Positions 8,042 to 17,111 of a stretch of DNA of 64,000 nt are shown here, in pieces. Position 1 is the stretch's first letter. The number at the start of each line of letters is the position of its first letter. The position numbers and the translations under genes were made by a program. The notes under the pieces are model-generated. The model saw only the letters and a list, made by a program, of their open reading frames with translations. It did not search any database and had not been told where the DNA came from. Source of the DNA: Nitrospirota bacterium (GTDB lineage Bacteria > Nitrospirota > Nitrospiria > Nitrospirales > Nitrospiraceae); contig JBFMAX010000005.1 of assembly GCA_040755395.1 (NCBI GenBank), positions 1 to 64,000 on the forward strand, written 5' to 3'.

Positions 8042-8758
8042 TCACAGTTTCTCCGTTGGTTGCTTCTGAAAAACGAAAAGCTCGATGGCCTTCTGCACTG
8101 TCCCTCCCCATCCCCGGTATTCGATGTATTCCATCTGATTGAAGCGAAACTCGATGCCCACGACACAGCAGTCCGGTTGTTCCGACACGTTTTTGACGAT
8201 TCCGGCCAGATTGCTCACATGTCCGATGCCTGGCAACGCGAACTCCAAGCGTACTGCGGTGTCCGGATACAGATTCTGCAACGGCGGAACGAGCGCGGCG
8301 CGGCAACCGGAGATGCTCAGATCCCGCAAGATGCCGCCGAGCAAAGGACCTGACGGGGCATGATGACCCTGCGTGTCACCGTCGACTCGCAGAAGTAGCA
8401 ACGGCTCATGGCTTGGCACCCGCAGGTGCTTTCTCACCAGCACCTGCTCGACCTGCTTCGGATAGGCCAGGAACAAGAGCGGCACCGGCGTGCGAGTCGC
8501 GGTGCGGACTTCGCTGCGAAAGCCGATCAACTTGCCGGCCAAGAAATATCGCACGACGCACGGTGCGCTCGGCTCGCAGGCCACTGCTTCCCCAAGCTGG
8601 AAAGGCCATTCACAAATGAGCCAGGCGCCTTCCTTCCATCCCAGCAGCGTCGAGCCGCACTGAACATTGTGTCCCTCAGCCCGCAGGTTCAGTTGCAACG
8701 CCGATCCGACCTCCAGAAAAGACGGCGCCGTGAGATCGTCCGATTCCCGGCCATTCAT
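8042..8758 (-). CDS. YcgR-like protein with PilZ domain (c-di-GMP receptor)
   Basis: 238 aa. The N-terminal ~100 residues fit a YcgR-N (PilZN) domain. The C-terminal half is PilZ, with the RxxxR motif as RKHLR (109-113) and the D/N-x-S-x-x-G motif as DLSISG (145-150). These residues bind cyclic di-GMP in known PilZ proteins. YcgR-type proteins bind the flagellar switch/stator and slow the motor when c-di-GMP is high. The start overlaps the upstream HD-GYP gene by ATGA, so receptor and phosphodiesterase are co-produced. The location beside the flagellar cluster fits a motor-brake role. Confidence 0.85.
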   Translation of the reverse strand: MNGRESDDLTAPSFLEVGSALQLNLRAEGHNVQCGSTLLGWKEGAWLICEWPFQLGEAVACEPSAPCVVRYFLAGKLIGFRSEVRTATRTPVPLLFLAYPKQVEQVLVRKHLRVPSHEPLLLLRVDGDTQGHHAPSGPLLGGILRDLSISGCRAALVPPLQNLYPDTAVRLEFALPGIGHVSNLAGIVKNVSEQPDCCVVGIEFRFNQMEYIEYRGWGGTVQKAIELFVFQKQPTEKL

Positions 8759-9996
8759 GAGCGACCTCCATCAAGCACGTCGTTCGGATTCAAGCCAGCG
8801 ACTGTGGGATCGAGCACTGTCTCGATCGCACGCACCGGCTTGCACACCTGGGTGGCCAGATCGAGGGACTCCGGCTTGTGCAGCGCGCTCCCAGATCCGT
8901 CTCTGAGCACCAGGACAATCGGCTTGAGCGGTTCGTGATGATTGATTTTGCTCACGACCGCGATCTCACCGGTGTTCAGCACAACACAGGAACCGACGGG
9001 GTAAACCCCGACCACTTGGATGAACCGTTGGACCAGCTCGCTGTGGAGATGGCTGCACTGGCCCAGCATGTAGAGAAACTGAAGCGCCTCGTGCGGCGGC
9101 TTCGCCTTGTGGTAGCACCTATCACTCGTGATCGCGTCGTAGATGTCCACCACGGCCGCAATCATACCGAACTGGCTTAAGTCCTCTTTTTTTCGCCGAT
9201 AGGGGTAACCGGTGCCGTCCACCCGCTCGTGGTGTTCCAGCGCCGGCCGGAGACAAGTGTCGTCCAATCCGGTGGTGGAAGACAGGATCTCCACGCCCCG
9301 CATGACGTGCTGCTTCATGAGCTCGAATTCGTGCGGTTCGAACTTTCCGGGTTTGTTCAGAATCTCGAGGGGGATTTTGGTCTTCCCAATGTCGTGAAGG
9401 AGGGCACCCACACCTAACCGGTGGAGTGCAATCTGGTTGCAACCGAGTCGACGACCCAGTGCAAGCGCCAGGACTGAGGTATTGACGGAGTGGTAAAAGG
9501 TATATTCGTCGAATTTCTTGAGCCGCGAGAGGCTCGTCAGCGCGTCCGGATTTCTTAGCACACTGTCCGCCATTTCCGACACCACGTGGTTGACCGCGTC
9601 CACGTTGATTTCGCGCCCCATGCGGACGTCGTGCATGGCGCCTTCGATGATGTGCTTGGCCGCGCGGTACACCTGCCGCGCGGCGGGAAGCTCCTCTTCG
9701 AAGGAGGTCGCTGGAGGCGGTTCTGGCACTTCAGGCTGAGCGACCCCTAGAGCAGCGGCTGTTTCCTGCGGACCCGATGGCATCGCCTCCTCTGGTCGAT
9801 CGACAACCGCCGCTTCATGGCTGTCTTCGATCTCCACATCGACGAACCGGATTCCGTTGGCTTTGAGCGCCTCGATCTCGGTCTTGTCCGTCACGCGCAT
9901 CCGATGGCTAAGAAACGGCGTCTCCAACCACGACCGATCCAACCTGACAATGCGCATCCCGACGGTGAGCTGTTCGACTGGAATACGTTTGCGCAT
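8755..9996 (-). CDS. HD-GYP c-di-GMP phosphodiesterase with DUF3391
   Basis: 413 aa. N-terminal DUF3391 domain (residues ~1-60, MRKRIPVEQLTVGMRI), a Pro/Glu-rich linker (~60-105), then an HD-GYP domain. The metal-binding HD is in ALLHDIGKTKIP (HD at 201-202), and the GYP loop is intact as HHERVDGTGYP (255-265). Such enzymes hydrolyse cyclic di-GMP to pGpG/GMP. All catalytic motifs are present, so activity is expected. The gene is transcribed divergently from a second HD-GYP gene at 10344 and coupled to the PilZ gene downstream. Confidence 0.9.
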   Translation of the reverse strand: MRKRIPVEQLTVGMRIVRLDRSWLETPFLSHRMRVTDKTEIEALKANGIRFVDVEIEDSHEAAVVDRPEEAMPSGPQETAAALGVAQPEVPEPPPATSFEEELPAARQVYRAAKHIIEGAMHDVRMGREINVDAVNHVVSEMADSVLRNPDALTSLSRLKKFDEYTFYHSVNTSVLALALGRRLGCNQIALHRLGVGALLHDIGKTKIPLEILNKPGKFEPHEFELMKQHVMRGVEILSSTTGLDDTCLRPALEHHERVDGTGYPYRRKKEDLSQFGMIAAVVDIYDAITSDRCYHKAKPPHEALQFLYMLGQCSHLHSELVQRFIQVVGVYPVGSCVVLNTGEIAVVSKINHHEPLKPIVLVLRDGSGSALHKPESLDLATQVCKPVRAIETVLDPTVAGLNPNDVLDGGRS

Positions 9997-10212
9997 ATGG
10001 AGGCCCCATCAAGAAACCAAGATCGCTGGATATTCCAGGAACGCAGACGCGCTCATTGGCCCAGGACGGACCCCGCCCTGCAGGCTCCATCGGCAGTAAC
10101 GGGAAAAATCTTGAGGCATCGGAAGACATTCAACAGAACACCCCGATCTTTTTTTCCGGAAGGCGCCGATGTTACTGCGCCTATGCCAGCGGTAGGCGAG
10201 GTTCCAACGCTA

Positions 10213-10240
10213 TCAAGTTCGGGATTATTTCAGCCGATAA
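10213..10240 (+). promoter_or_regulatory. Sigma-28 (FliA)-type promoter for HD-GYP / hybrid kinase operon
   Basis: TCAAGTTC, 12 bp, GCCGATAA. The -10 is a perfect match to the sigma-28 consensus, and the -35 differs from TAAAGTTT mainly at the second base. The spacer is one base longer than the enterobacterial optimum. The same layout recurs before flgM (20127-20154). Transcription would start near 10247, about 100 nt before the ATG at 10344. The rest of the 347-bp divergent gap (9997-10343) shows no other clear element. Confidence 0.6.
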
Positions 10241-10343
10241 GAAACCCGTCCCCGTGCGCCGGGTGACACCCTTCGTCCTGGACGAGCGTCGGAGATCCGC
10301 TTTTCCCGTTTTCAACCATTAAGGCAGCGCAGCCGTGAGAGCT

Positions 10344-11612
10344 ATGGGAACGCGCAAGCGCATCGCCGTCGACCAGTTGAAGCCCGGCATGTTCCTCGTC
10401 GAACTGGACCGACCATGGATCAAGACCCCCCTTCTCTTCCACAAGCGGCTCATCAGGCGGCCGGAGGAGATCGATCTCCTCAAACGGCACGGCATCCGTG
10501 AAGTCACGATCGATCTTGGCAAGGGAGCGGATATCGATAAATCAGCCGGTAGCGCTCCAGCCTCGTTGCCGCAATCCGCAGAGACGCCAGCCACCAACCC
10601 GGACACGCGAGTACCGTCGGATAGGCCTGGTCTCTTGCCCGGGACCGGCAAGCTGCTCGCCGCCCGCAAAATGTACGCCGAGGCCCACTCCGTGATGGAG
10701 TGCTTCCTTGATGACGCCACGATGGATCGCGAGCCGGCCATCACCCCGCTCAAGGACCTCGTCTCGACTATGCTCGACCGCATCCTCGACGACCGCACGT
10801 CGGTGCTGACCCAGCTCTTCCTCGGGCAAATGCAACGATACGACCGGAGCCTTGCAGTTCATGCCGTCGACACCTGCGTGCTCTCCCTGATTTTCGGCAC
10901 TGAATTCGGACTTACGGGCGAGGACCGAGAGGCTGTGGGCACCGGCGCCCTCCTGCACGACATCGGCTATCTTCGGCTTCCGCGCAATCTGTACCGTAGG
11001 GCGCACAGTTGCACGGAACAGGAACGTCGACTCATGCAAGAGCATCCGCGCCTCGGCGTGGCTATGCTAGCTGGGAGCAAAGATGTGCGCGACAACATTG
11101 CCCGCGTGGTGAGGGAACATCACGAGCGGCGTGATGGCTCGGGTTTTCCGGCAGGTCTCGCCGGCCCAGCGATTTCCCCTCTCAGCCAACTCGTGGGGCT
11201 AGTGGACACCTACGACGGTCTCGTCAACCCCCGAGGCAGTCAGACGCCTTTGATCCCACACGAAGCGATCAGACAACTGTTTGTCCTGGGACAAAAGGGG
11301 CAGTTCGAAATGGAGATCGTCGAAGTGGCCATCAAGGCTCTCGGCGTCTATCCGATCGGCAGCCTGGTGCAACTGAATACCGGGGAACGGGGCGTCGTCG
11401 TCGCCGTCAATCCGTTGCAACGGTTGAAGCCCGTTCTTGCCCTAATTTCGGACGCTCACCAGCAATTGTCTCAGGAGCCGCTGTTCGTGGATTTGTCCGA
11501 GCAGGATGCTTCCGCTCCGCCGCGATCGATTGTGCAATGTTTGGACCCGGCTCATGAGCGTATCGACATCGCGGCATATCTGCAACTCTGTCTCAACGGC
11601 CAACAGACATGA
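10344..11612 (+). CDS. HD-GYP domain protein with DUF3391
   Basis: 422 aa from the ATG at 10344 (a GTG 9 bp earlier is possible). Same architecture as the divergent gene at 8755-9996: DUF3391 (TRKRIAVDQLKPGMFLVELD), linker, HD-GYP. The HD pair is in LLHDIGYLRLP. The second motif reads HHERRDGSGFP, so the GYP Tyr is replaced by Phe and the Thr by Ser. This conserved-type variation may still be active. It is preceded by a sigma-28-type promoter, which would place it in the late flagellar regulon, and overlaps the hybrid kinase by ATGA. Predicted to lower c-di-GMP when motility genes are on. Confidence 0.85.
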   Translation: MGTRKRIAVDQLKPGMFLVELDRPWIKTPLLFHKRLIRRPEEIDLLKRHGIREVTIDLGKGADIDKSAGSAPASLPQSAETPATNPDTRVPSDRPGLLPGTGKLLAARKMYAEAHSVMECFLDDATMDREPAITPLKDLVSTMLDRILDDRTSVLTQLFLGQMQRYDRSLAVHAVDTCVLSLIFGTEFGLTGEDREAVGTGALLHDIGYLRLPRNLYRRAHSCTEQERRLMQEHPRLGVAMLAGSKDVRDNIARVVREHHERRDGSGFPAGLAGPAISPLSQLVGLVDTYDGLVNPRGSQTPLIPHEAIRQLFVLGQKGQFEMEIVEVAIKALGVYPIGSLVQLNTGERGVVVAVNPLQRLKPVLALISDAHQQLSQEPLFVDLSEQDASAPPRSIVQCLDPAHERIDIAAYLQLCLNGQQT

Positions 11613-14545
11613 TGAATCCGGCGCGCATGAGACGGTCGGTGAACGCCGACTCTGCGATCGACGAGAAAACGGTGGACCGGGCCGTTTTGGACGCCCTGCC
11701 GGTCGGAGTGTGCCTCTTGGATCACGACGGACACATCCTCGCCGCGAACGCGGAGGCGGTACGTTTACTGGGATGGAGCGAGGCTTCGCTCAGACGAAAA
11801 TGCCTGGGCGAAGTCCTGGGTTGGTCCGGCGACGCGAACAACCACACGAACGGACAGCAGGCCATCGTCGGCGCGATTCGGCAGCAGCAGACAAGCTCCG
11901 GCGGGGAAGCGGTGATCCGACGCCGCGACGGCCGAGAGGTCACCCTCGAATGGACGTGCAGGCCGCTCAAGGATTCGCTTGGCGTGACGGTCTTTAGTTT
12001 TCGAGACCTGACACCCCAACTCGAGCTGCAGCGTGACCGCGACCGCCTCGCCGCCATCGCCGAGGAAAGCCCCTACCCGGTTGTCGAGCTGGACGCCGAT
12101 GCGAATCTCTACTACGCGAATCCCATGATGACGACCCTATTGGAGCGTTTCGGATACAACGAGGCGGGGTTCCCAGCGGTGTTTCCGTCCGGGATGAGCG
12201 GCCTTGTCAGTCGCTGCTTAAAGTCTGGCACTCCCATTCACAGCCAGGATGTCGATGTCGGAACCGCTTCCTACTCCTGGACCTTCTGCCCGGTCGCAGC
12301 GACCCAATCCGTACGCGGCTATGCGATCGACATGACGATCGTTAAAGCGGCAGAGCGGGAGTTGCGGCGATCGGCCGAGGACTTGCGAGTCGCCAACCGC
12401 GAGCTTGATGCCGCCCTCTCCCAAGCGCAACATGCATCCAAGGCCAAGACCGATTTCCTGGCCACTATCAGCCATGAGCTACGCACGCCCATGAACGGCG
12501 TGATCGGCATGACCGAGTTGTTGCTCGACACGAAGCTGACGCAGGAGCAACGGTCGTTCACGGAGACCATCCGGCAATGCGGGAAGGCACTGCTCGCCAT
12601 CATTAACGACATTCTCGATTGCAGCAAGATCGAAGCGGGGAAACTGGAACTCGAGCACATCGATTTCGATCTGCGAGCGATGGTCGAGGATGTATTGATG
12701 CAATTCGCTGAACCGGCCCAAACGAAAGGGCTGGAGATCACAGGGCTGGTTCACGCGGACGTGCCCACGGCCTTACGAGGCGATCCCGGCCGTCTCCGAC
12801 AGGTACTCACCAACCTGGTCGGCAACGCCGTGAAGTTCACAGACCAGGGGGAAGTCGTGCTGAAAGTAAAACCCGCGCCACACGAAGATCTTGCCGGCGC
12901 TCCCGCCCTTTCGTCAGGCGAGGTACTGCTGCATATTTCCGTATCGGACACCGGTATCGGCATAGACCCGGATGCGCAAGCGCGTTTATTTGAACCCTTC
13001 ACGCAGGCCGATAGTTCCACGACACGACGCTACGGGGGAACCGGACTCGGTTTGTCAATCTGTAAAAAGCTGGTCGAACTGATGGGGGGCCGCATAGGCG
13101 TCCATAGCATCTCGGGCCGAGGGAGCACGTTTTGGTTTACGGTCAGATTGGCCCAACAAGCCACCGTCCAGCCGGCCTCGTTGGCGGCGATGGAATTACG
13201 CGGTCGCCGGATCTTGATCGTAGACGATAACGAATCCAACCGGACGATTCTGCATCATTTAGTGTCTTCCTGGGGTATGGTGGATGACCGGGCAGACAGC
13301 GCCGCTCAGGCGCTTGAACTGGTACGGCGCGCGGCGGCGCGCAAAAGGTCCTATGACCTGGCCATTCTGGACATAGGTATGCCCGGCCAGGACGGTCTCC
13401 AGTTGGCGCGCACGCTCAAGGCCGATCCGGCCACTGCAGCGCTGCCGTTGGTGATGCTCACGTCATGGGTCCAGCGTGGGCATGCGCAGGAGGCGCGCGA
13501 TGCCGGCGCCGTCGCCTATCTGACCAAGCCGGTCCGGAAGGATCAGCTGCACGATTGTCTTCGGACGGTGCTTGGTCTGGTAAGTGTCCAGACGGCGAAA
13601 GAACCCGGTCAGCGTCGCCCTGAGCTGTCCGGCCAGCCGTTCATCACAGGTCATGCGCTGGCTGTCGGCCGAACCAGGACAAGAATTTTGGTAGCCGAGG
13701 ACAACATCGTGAATCAGACGGTCACGGTCAGGATATTGGAGAAGCTAGGATATCAGGTTGATGTCGTCGTGAACGGGGCCGAGGTGGTGAAGGCGCTCGA
13801 GCGCGCCACCTATGCAGCTGTCCTCATGGACATCCAGATGCCGGAGATGGACGGGCTTGAAGCCACGCGCCTGATTCGGAAACGTGAGGCGACAAATTCT
13901 TCCTTCCACGCCTCACCCTTTATGCCTCACCCCTCACGAGTTCCGATCATCGCCATGACAGCCAACGCGATGCAGGGCGATCGAGAACGCTGCTTGGCCG
14001 CCGGCATGGACGACTACCTAGCGAAACCGATTAAGACCGAAGACCTTCGCGCAGCGTTGGACCGCTGGATTGCTCCTTCGCCGGCTCAGCCAGGGGAAGG
14101 GACGGCACCGCTCACCGTCCCCACCGCAGTGACCGACGAGTCGGCGTCGGGCCCAGACCCTGTGGCACTCCCGCCCACCGTCTTCGACCCGGACACCATG
14201 CTTGCGAATGTCGGCGGCGACATTCATTTGCAAGATGAACTGATCTCCCTCTTTTTGACGCGCTACCCGGCGATGCTGGACGATACCTGCAAGGCCGTGG
14301 CCGCGCAAGATTGCCTCGCGCTGGAACGAGCCGTGCATACTCTCAAAGGAACAGCCGCCAATCTGTGCGCACGGGACCTGGCTCACGCCGCCGGAAACGT
14401 GGAAGCCCTCTGTCGGCTTGGCCTGATGGAGGAAGCCAAGAGCGCATGCATGAACCTTGAGCGTGAAGTGACTCGCCTGGCTCAAGCGCTGCGAAACCGT
14501 CTGGATGGCGGCAAGCCTCTGCGTTCGCCAGAAGAACGATCTTGA
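11609..14545 (+). CDS. Hybrid sensor histidine kinase (PAS-PAS-HisKA-HATPase-REC-REC-Hpt)
   Basis: 978 aa, no transmembrane segment, so probably cytoplasmic. Order: PAS (~23-135), a second PAS-like domain (~140-250), coiled coil, HisKA with ATISHELRTPMNG (His289), HATPase with the DTGIGI and GTGLGLSIC boxes, REC1 (phospho-Asp588, LAILDIGMPG), REC2 (Asp741, LMDIQMPEMDG) and a C-terminal Hpt (HTLKGTAAN, His910). This is a BarA/TorS-type phosphorelay kinase. In REC2 an extra stretch, NSSFHASPFMPHPS, separates the Asp helix region from PIIAMTANA; the DNA there (13889-13935) is a tandem CCTCACCC-type repeat. It is coupled to the HD-GYP gene (ATGA overlap). The output partner is unknown. Confidence 0.9.
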   Translation: MMNPARMRRSVNADSAIDEKTVDRAVLDALPVGVCLLDHDGHILAANAEAVRLLGWSEASLRRKCLGEVLGWSGDANNHTNGQQAIVGAIRQQQTSSGGEAVIRRRDGREVTLEWTCRPLKDSLGVTVFSFRDLTPQLELQRDRDRLAAIAEESPYPVVELDADANLYYANPMMTTLLERFGYNEAGFPAVFPSGMSGLVSRCLKSGTPIHSQDVDVGTASYSWTFCPVAATQSVRGYAIDMTIVKAAERELRRSAEDLRVANRELDAALSQAQHASKAKTDFLATISHELRTPMNGVIGMTELLLDTKLTQEQRSFTETIRQCGKALLAIINDILDCSKIEAGKLELEHIDFDLRAMVEDVLMQFAEPAQTKGLEITGLVHADVPTALRGDPGRLRQVLTNLVGNAVKFTDQGEVVLKVKPAPHEDLAGAPALSSGEVLLHISVSDTGIGIDPDAQARLFEPFTQADSSTTRRYGGTGLGLSICKKLVELMGGRIGVHSISGRGSTFWFTVRLAQQATVQPASLAAMELRGRRILIVDDNESNRTILHHLVSSWGMVDDRADSAAQALELVRRAAARKRSYDLAILDIGMPGQDGLQLARTLKADPATAALPLVMLTSWVQRGHAQEARDAGAVAYLTKPVRKDQLHDCLRTVLGLVSVQTAKEPGQRRPELSGQPFITGHALAVGRTRTRILVAEDNIVNQTVTVRILEKLGYQVDVVVNGAEVVKALERATYAAVLMDIQMPEMDGLEATRLIRKREATNSSFHASPFMPHPSRVPIIAMTANAMQGDRERCLAAGMDDYLAKPIKTEDLRAALDRWIAPSPAQPGEGTAPLTVPTAVTDESASGPDPVALPPTVFDPDTMLANVGGDIHLQDELISLFLTRYPAMLDDTCKAVAAQDCLALERAVHTLKGTAANLCARDLAHAAGNVEALCRLGLMEEAKSACMNLEREVTRLAQALRNRLDGGKPLRSPEERS

Positions 14546-14566
14546 GCTATCAGAACCGGACTTGGG

Positions 14567-15043
14567 CTACGACTGGCAGGCGGCTTGCGGCTGCGCGGAC
14601 CGTGATGGCTGCAGCTGGTCCCCGGAGAAAAGCGGATAGCGGGTCGGATAGCGTTCGTCCAGAACAAGTTGCTTACACAGCTTGGTGCGCCAGTTCATCA
14701 GAATCGGCCCTCGTAAATTGGCGGTGATCCGAGCGGGATCTTCGGAAGGAATGGTTAGGATAGTCATGAGCGCCAGATCATCCGCATCCCGGCCTTTCAC
14801 TTCGGCTAACGCTTCGTCCGGGATCTCCACCTGATAGTCCGGCTTAAACAGGGCCGGGTCCATAATCACAAAGGCCAAGCTTCCTTCCTCCGCGCATTGC
14901 AGCCACTTGAACGCCACGTCCGTGTCATGGTCCAGAAGCACATACTTGGTCCAATCCGAAAACCCGAGGATGCCCGAGGGAAACGTCAGAACCTTTTCGT
15001 CGTGGATATCAAGCGGGCCGAAGCGGGTGGAGGCGATTCTCAT
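14567..15043 (-). CDS. fliW: FliW flagellar assembly factor / CsrA antagonist
   Basis: 158 aa, matching FliW (FPSGILGFSDWTKYVLLD, then IPSEDPARITANLRGPI). FliW binds flagellin and CsrA; when free of flagellin it sequesters CsrA allosterically and relieves repression of flagellin translation. Its place directly downstream of csrA (9-bp gap) is the usual arrangement and supports the call. It carries a C-terminal tail beyond the conserved domain (about 20 polar residues). It is the last gene of the 36-kb minus-strand series and ends convergently with the hybrid kinase, 21 bp apart. Confidence 0.95.
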   Translation of the reverse strand: MRIASTRFGPLDIHDEKVLTFPSGILGFSDWTKYVLLDHDTDVAFKWLQCAEEGSLAFVIMDPALFKPDYQVEIPDEALAEVKGRDADDLALMTILTIPSEDPARITANLRGPILMNWRTKLCKQLVLDERYPTRYPLFSGDQLQPSRSAQPQAACQS

Positions 15044-15052
15044 AGACGATCC

Positions 15053-15298
15053 TCAACAGCCACGCCGGACGAGTCCGGGAATGAAGTTCTTAAAGGCGTC
15101 CAGGGGAACGACCTTGGTCGCGGCGGCGATCTTGTTCTCTTCCTGAATTCTGGTGTAGATCTCGTCGCGGTGGACCTCCACGTTCACCGGGGCCTCGATG
15201 CCCAGCCGGACCTGCCCTCCCTTCACGCCAAGCACGACAATCCGTATGTCGGGGCCGACGGTCACGCCTTCGCCCTTTTTTCTCGTCAGTACCAACAT
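15053..15298 (-). CDS. csrA: CsrA translational regulator
   Basis: 81 aa from the ATG at 15298. Begins [11 protein letters not shown], with the RNA-binding strand containing [16 protein letters not shown] (Arg44 region). CsrA dimers bind GGA motifs in leaders and, in flagellated bacteria with FliW, repress flagellin translation until the hook is complete. The C-terminus is longer than the ~61 aa enterobacterial protein, as in FliW-dependent CsrA proteins, where the extension is needed for FliW binding. It lies between flgL and fliW, which supports this partner-switch role. Confidence 0.95.
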   Translation of the reverse strand: MLVLTRKKGEGVTVGPDIRIVVLGVKGGQVRLGIEAPVNVEVHRDEIYTRIQEENKIAAATKVVPLDAFKNFIPGLVRRGC

Positions 15299-15327
15299 GT
15301 TGGCTCTCACCCCTAGCCTCTCACCGC

Positions 15328-17097
15328 TTAGCGTAGAAATCTCAGCAGGGTGTTGTCGAAAATCCGCGTCAGGGCTCGACTGGCCGCCTCCAGCGCATAT
15401 TGTTGCAGCGTCAAGTCCGAGATCGCCTTCACCAGATCCACATCTTCGTTCCGCGACAGCGTCTCGGTGACGAAGCCCTTGGCTTCGTCCAGACGCAAGG
15501 ACGTCGTTTCCAGACGATTCGCGAGTGCCCCAACTTCACCCTGGACCGAACCGATCTGGGTCAATGCCTTGTTCACGTCGGCCAGAGCCTGGGAAATCCC
15601 TCCCCGGTAGTTTCCGTTGAGAGCCCCGTAGAGATTGACCATCACGGCGAAAAGGTCCGCCGTCGGACCGCTGAATACCTGGCTCCCCGGCACGTTGCTT
15701 TTGAGCGTCTGGTTGTCTCCGATCTCGACGTTCTGAAGCCTATCGTCTCCCTGGTACTGCACCCCGGCTACGATGCTGAACCGGTCTCCCGCAGCAGGAC
15801 CCGATACGCCATTGGCGATGGAGACCTGGATGCCGTCGAAGCTCACCGCGTTGCCGGAGCCATAGGCCTGATTGGTCAAGACGGCGCGAGCATTCAGCGT
15901 GACCGCGAAGCGGTCTCCGCTTTGGGGAGAACCCTTGGTACCGTTGCTCAAGACGACCCGAAGTCCGTCGAAGTCGATCGCCCCGCCGGATACATAGCTG
16001 TTGCCGGCGGACACGGTAGCCCCGGTCGTCGTGTTCACGATGTCGAACTGCGTCGAGGAGGTGAACCGGATCTCATAAGCGTCCAAGGTCACCTTGGTCG
16101 GCTCAACAACCCCTGCGTCCGTTAGGACTGCCCCTCCCGTGTTGGCCCCATTGGCGGCGACTGTAACAGGCGAGGACACGTTGTAGACATCGAAGGCGGT
16201 CGGCGAGCTGAACCGGATGATGTAGTTGTCGAACGTCACCAGGCTTTGGTCCGTGACCCGTCCCTGCGCGATCAAGCCGCCCCCGGTGTTCGTACCGGCC
16301 GCCTCCGTGGTCGCCGTGACCTGAAACGGATTAGCGCCGGTCGTGGTACTCCCGCCGTTGAATCCGAGGGACGCGAGCGCGCTTCCACCGATGACTCGAA
16401 CCGACGAAACTTCTCCATACCCGTTTGAGGCGATCACCAGCCGCCCTGATTGGAACGTGACCGCGACGCTTTTCTCCGCTGCGCTGAGGGCGGAGTCCGC
16501 ATTGATGCGGCTTTGCAGCCGTGCGGCCAGCGCTGAACCGCTCAAGGCTTCCGTTCCGGAGGTCAAATCGACCGAACCGGACGAAATGCCGTCCACCGAT
16601 ACTTGCAGCGTGTCGTTCACGCCGTTGGTCAGCGTCACCGGTACGTTGATCGCGACGCCGGTAGCTCGCCCGTGTGCGCTGGTTCCGGTAAAGATTGCCT
16701 CGCCGTTAAGTTCCGTATTAGCGATCTGTTTTAACTCCTGGACGATCTGGCGGATTTCTCGCGCGCCGATCGCTCGTTCGGAGGCTCCGTTCGTGTCGCT
16801 TCGCAAACGGATAGCGAGCTCCTGCGCGCGCGCCAAAATCGTTGCCGTATGGGTCATGGCCTTGTCCGTCAGATCCACTCGGGCCGTCGCAAATTGGATG
16901 TTCCGCAGGAGCCGGTCGATCTGCGCCAGCGATGATTTGTCGAACACAATGGTGTTGAAGGCTCCAGGATCATCGGAGGGGCGGGAGATCCGCTTGCCCG
17001 TGGAGATCTGCTCTTGCGTGTTCAGGAGTCGCACCCGCGCCCGTTGGAGGTTGTTCGTCAGGACCGAGAAAATCTGTTGTTCCGTGACGCGCATCAT
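15328..17097 (-). CDS. flgL: Flagellar hook-filament junction protein FlgL
   Basis: 589 aa, about twice the usual ~300. The conserved D0/D1 N-terminus ([20 protein letters not shown]) and C-terminus ([22 protein letters not shown]) are intact. The extra length is a central insertion with a Flagellin_IN-type motif [10 protein letters not shown] (161-170) and two copies of a YxIRFSS unit (292-298, 341-347), each followed by TTG/V-rich strands, plus DGLRV/DGIQV repeats. FlgK carries the same modules. FlgL joins hook and filament after secretion through the flagellar type III system. ATG at 17097 with a second ATG next to it; SD AAGAAG. Confidence 0.93.
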   Translation of the reverse strand: MMRVTEQQIFSVLTNNLQRARVRLLNTQEQISTGKRISRPSDDPGAFNTIVFDKSSLAQIDRLLRNIQFATARVDLTDKAMTHTATILARAQELAIRLRSDTNGASERAIGAREIRQIVQELKQIANTELNGEAIFTGTSAHGRATGVAINVPVTLTNGVNDTLQVSVDGISSGSVDLTSGTEALSGSALAARLQSRINADSALSAAEKSVAVTFQSGRLVIASNGYGEVSSVRVIGGSALASLGFNGGSTTTGANPFQVTATTEAAGTNTGGGLIAQGRVTDQSLVTFDNYIIRFSSPTAFDVYNVSSPVTVAANGANTGGAVLTDAGVVEPTKVTLDAYEIRFTSSTQFDIVNTTTGATVSAGNSYVSGGAIDFDGLRVVLSNGTKGSPQSGDRFAVTLNARAVLTNQAYGSGNAVSFDGIQVSIANGVSGPAAGDRFSIVAGVQYQGDDRLQNVEIGDNQTLKSNVPGSQVFSGPTADLFAVMVNLYGALNGNYRGGISQALADVNKALTQIGSVQGEVGALANRLETTSLRLDEAKGFVTETLSRNEDVDLVKAISDLTLQQYALEAASRALTRIFDNTLLRFLR

Positions 17098-17111
17098 GCC
17101 GTTCTGTCTTC

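Noticed and set aside
9177-9202. Sigma-28-like TTAAGTCC-N10-GCCGATAG on plus
   Set aside because: Inside the minus-strand HD-GYP gene, wrong spacing, and no plus-strand gene follows.
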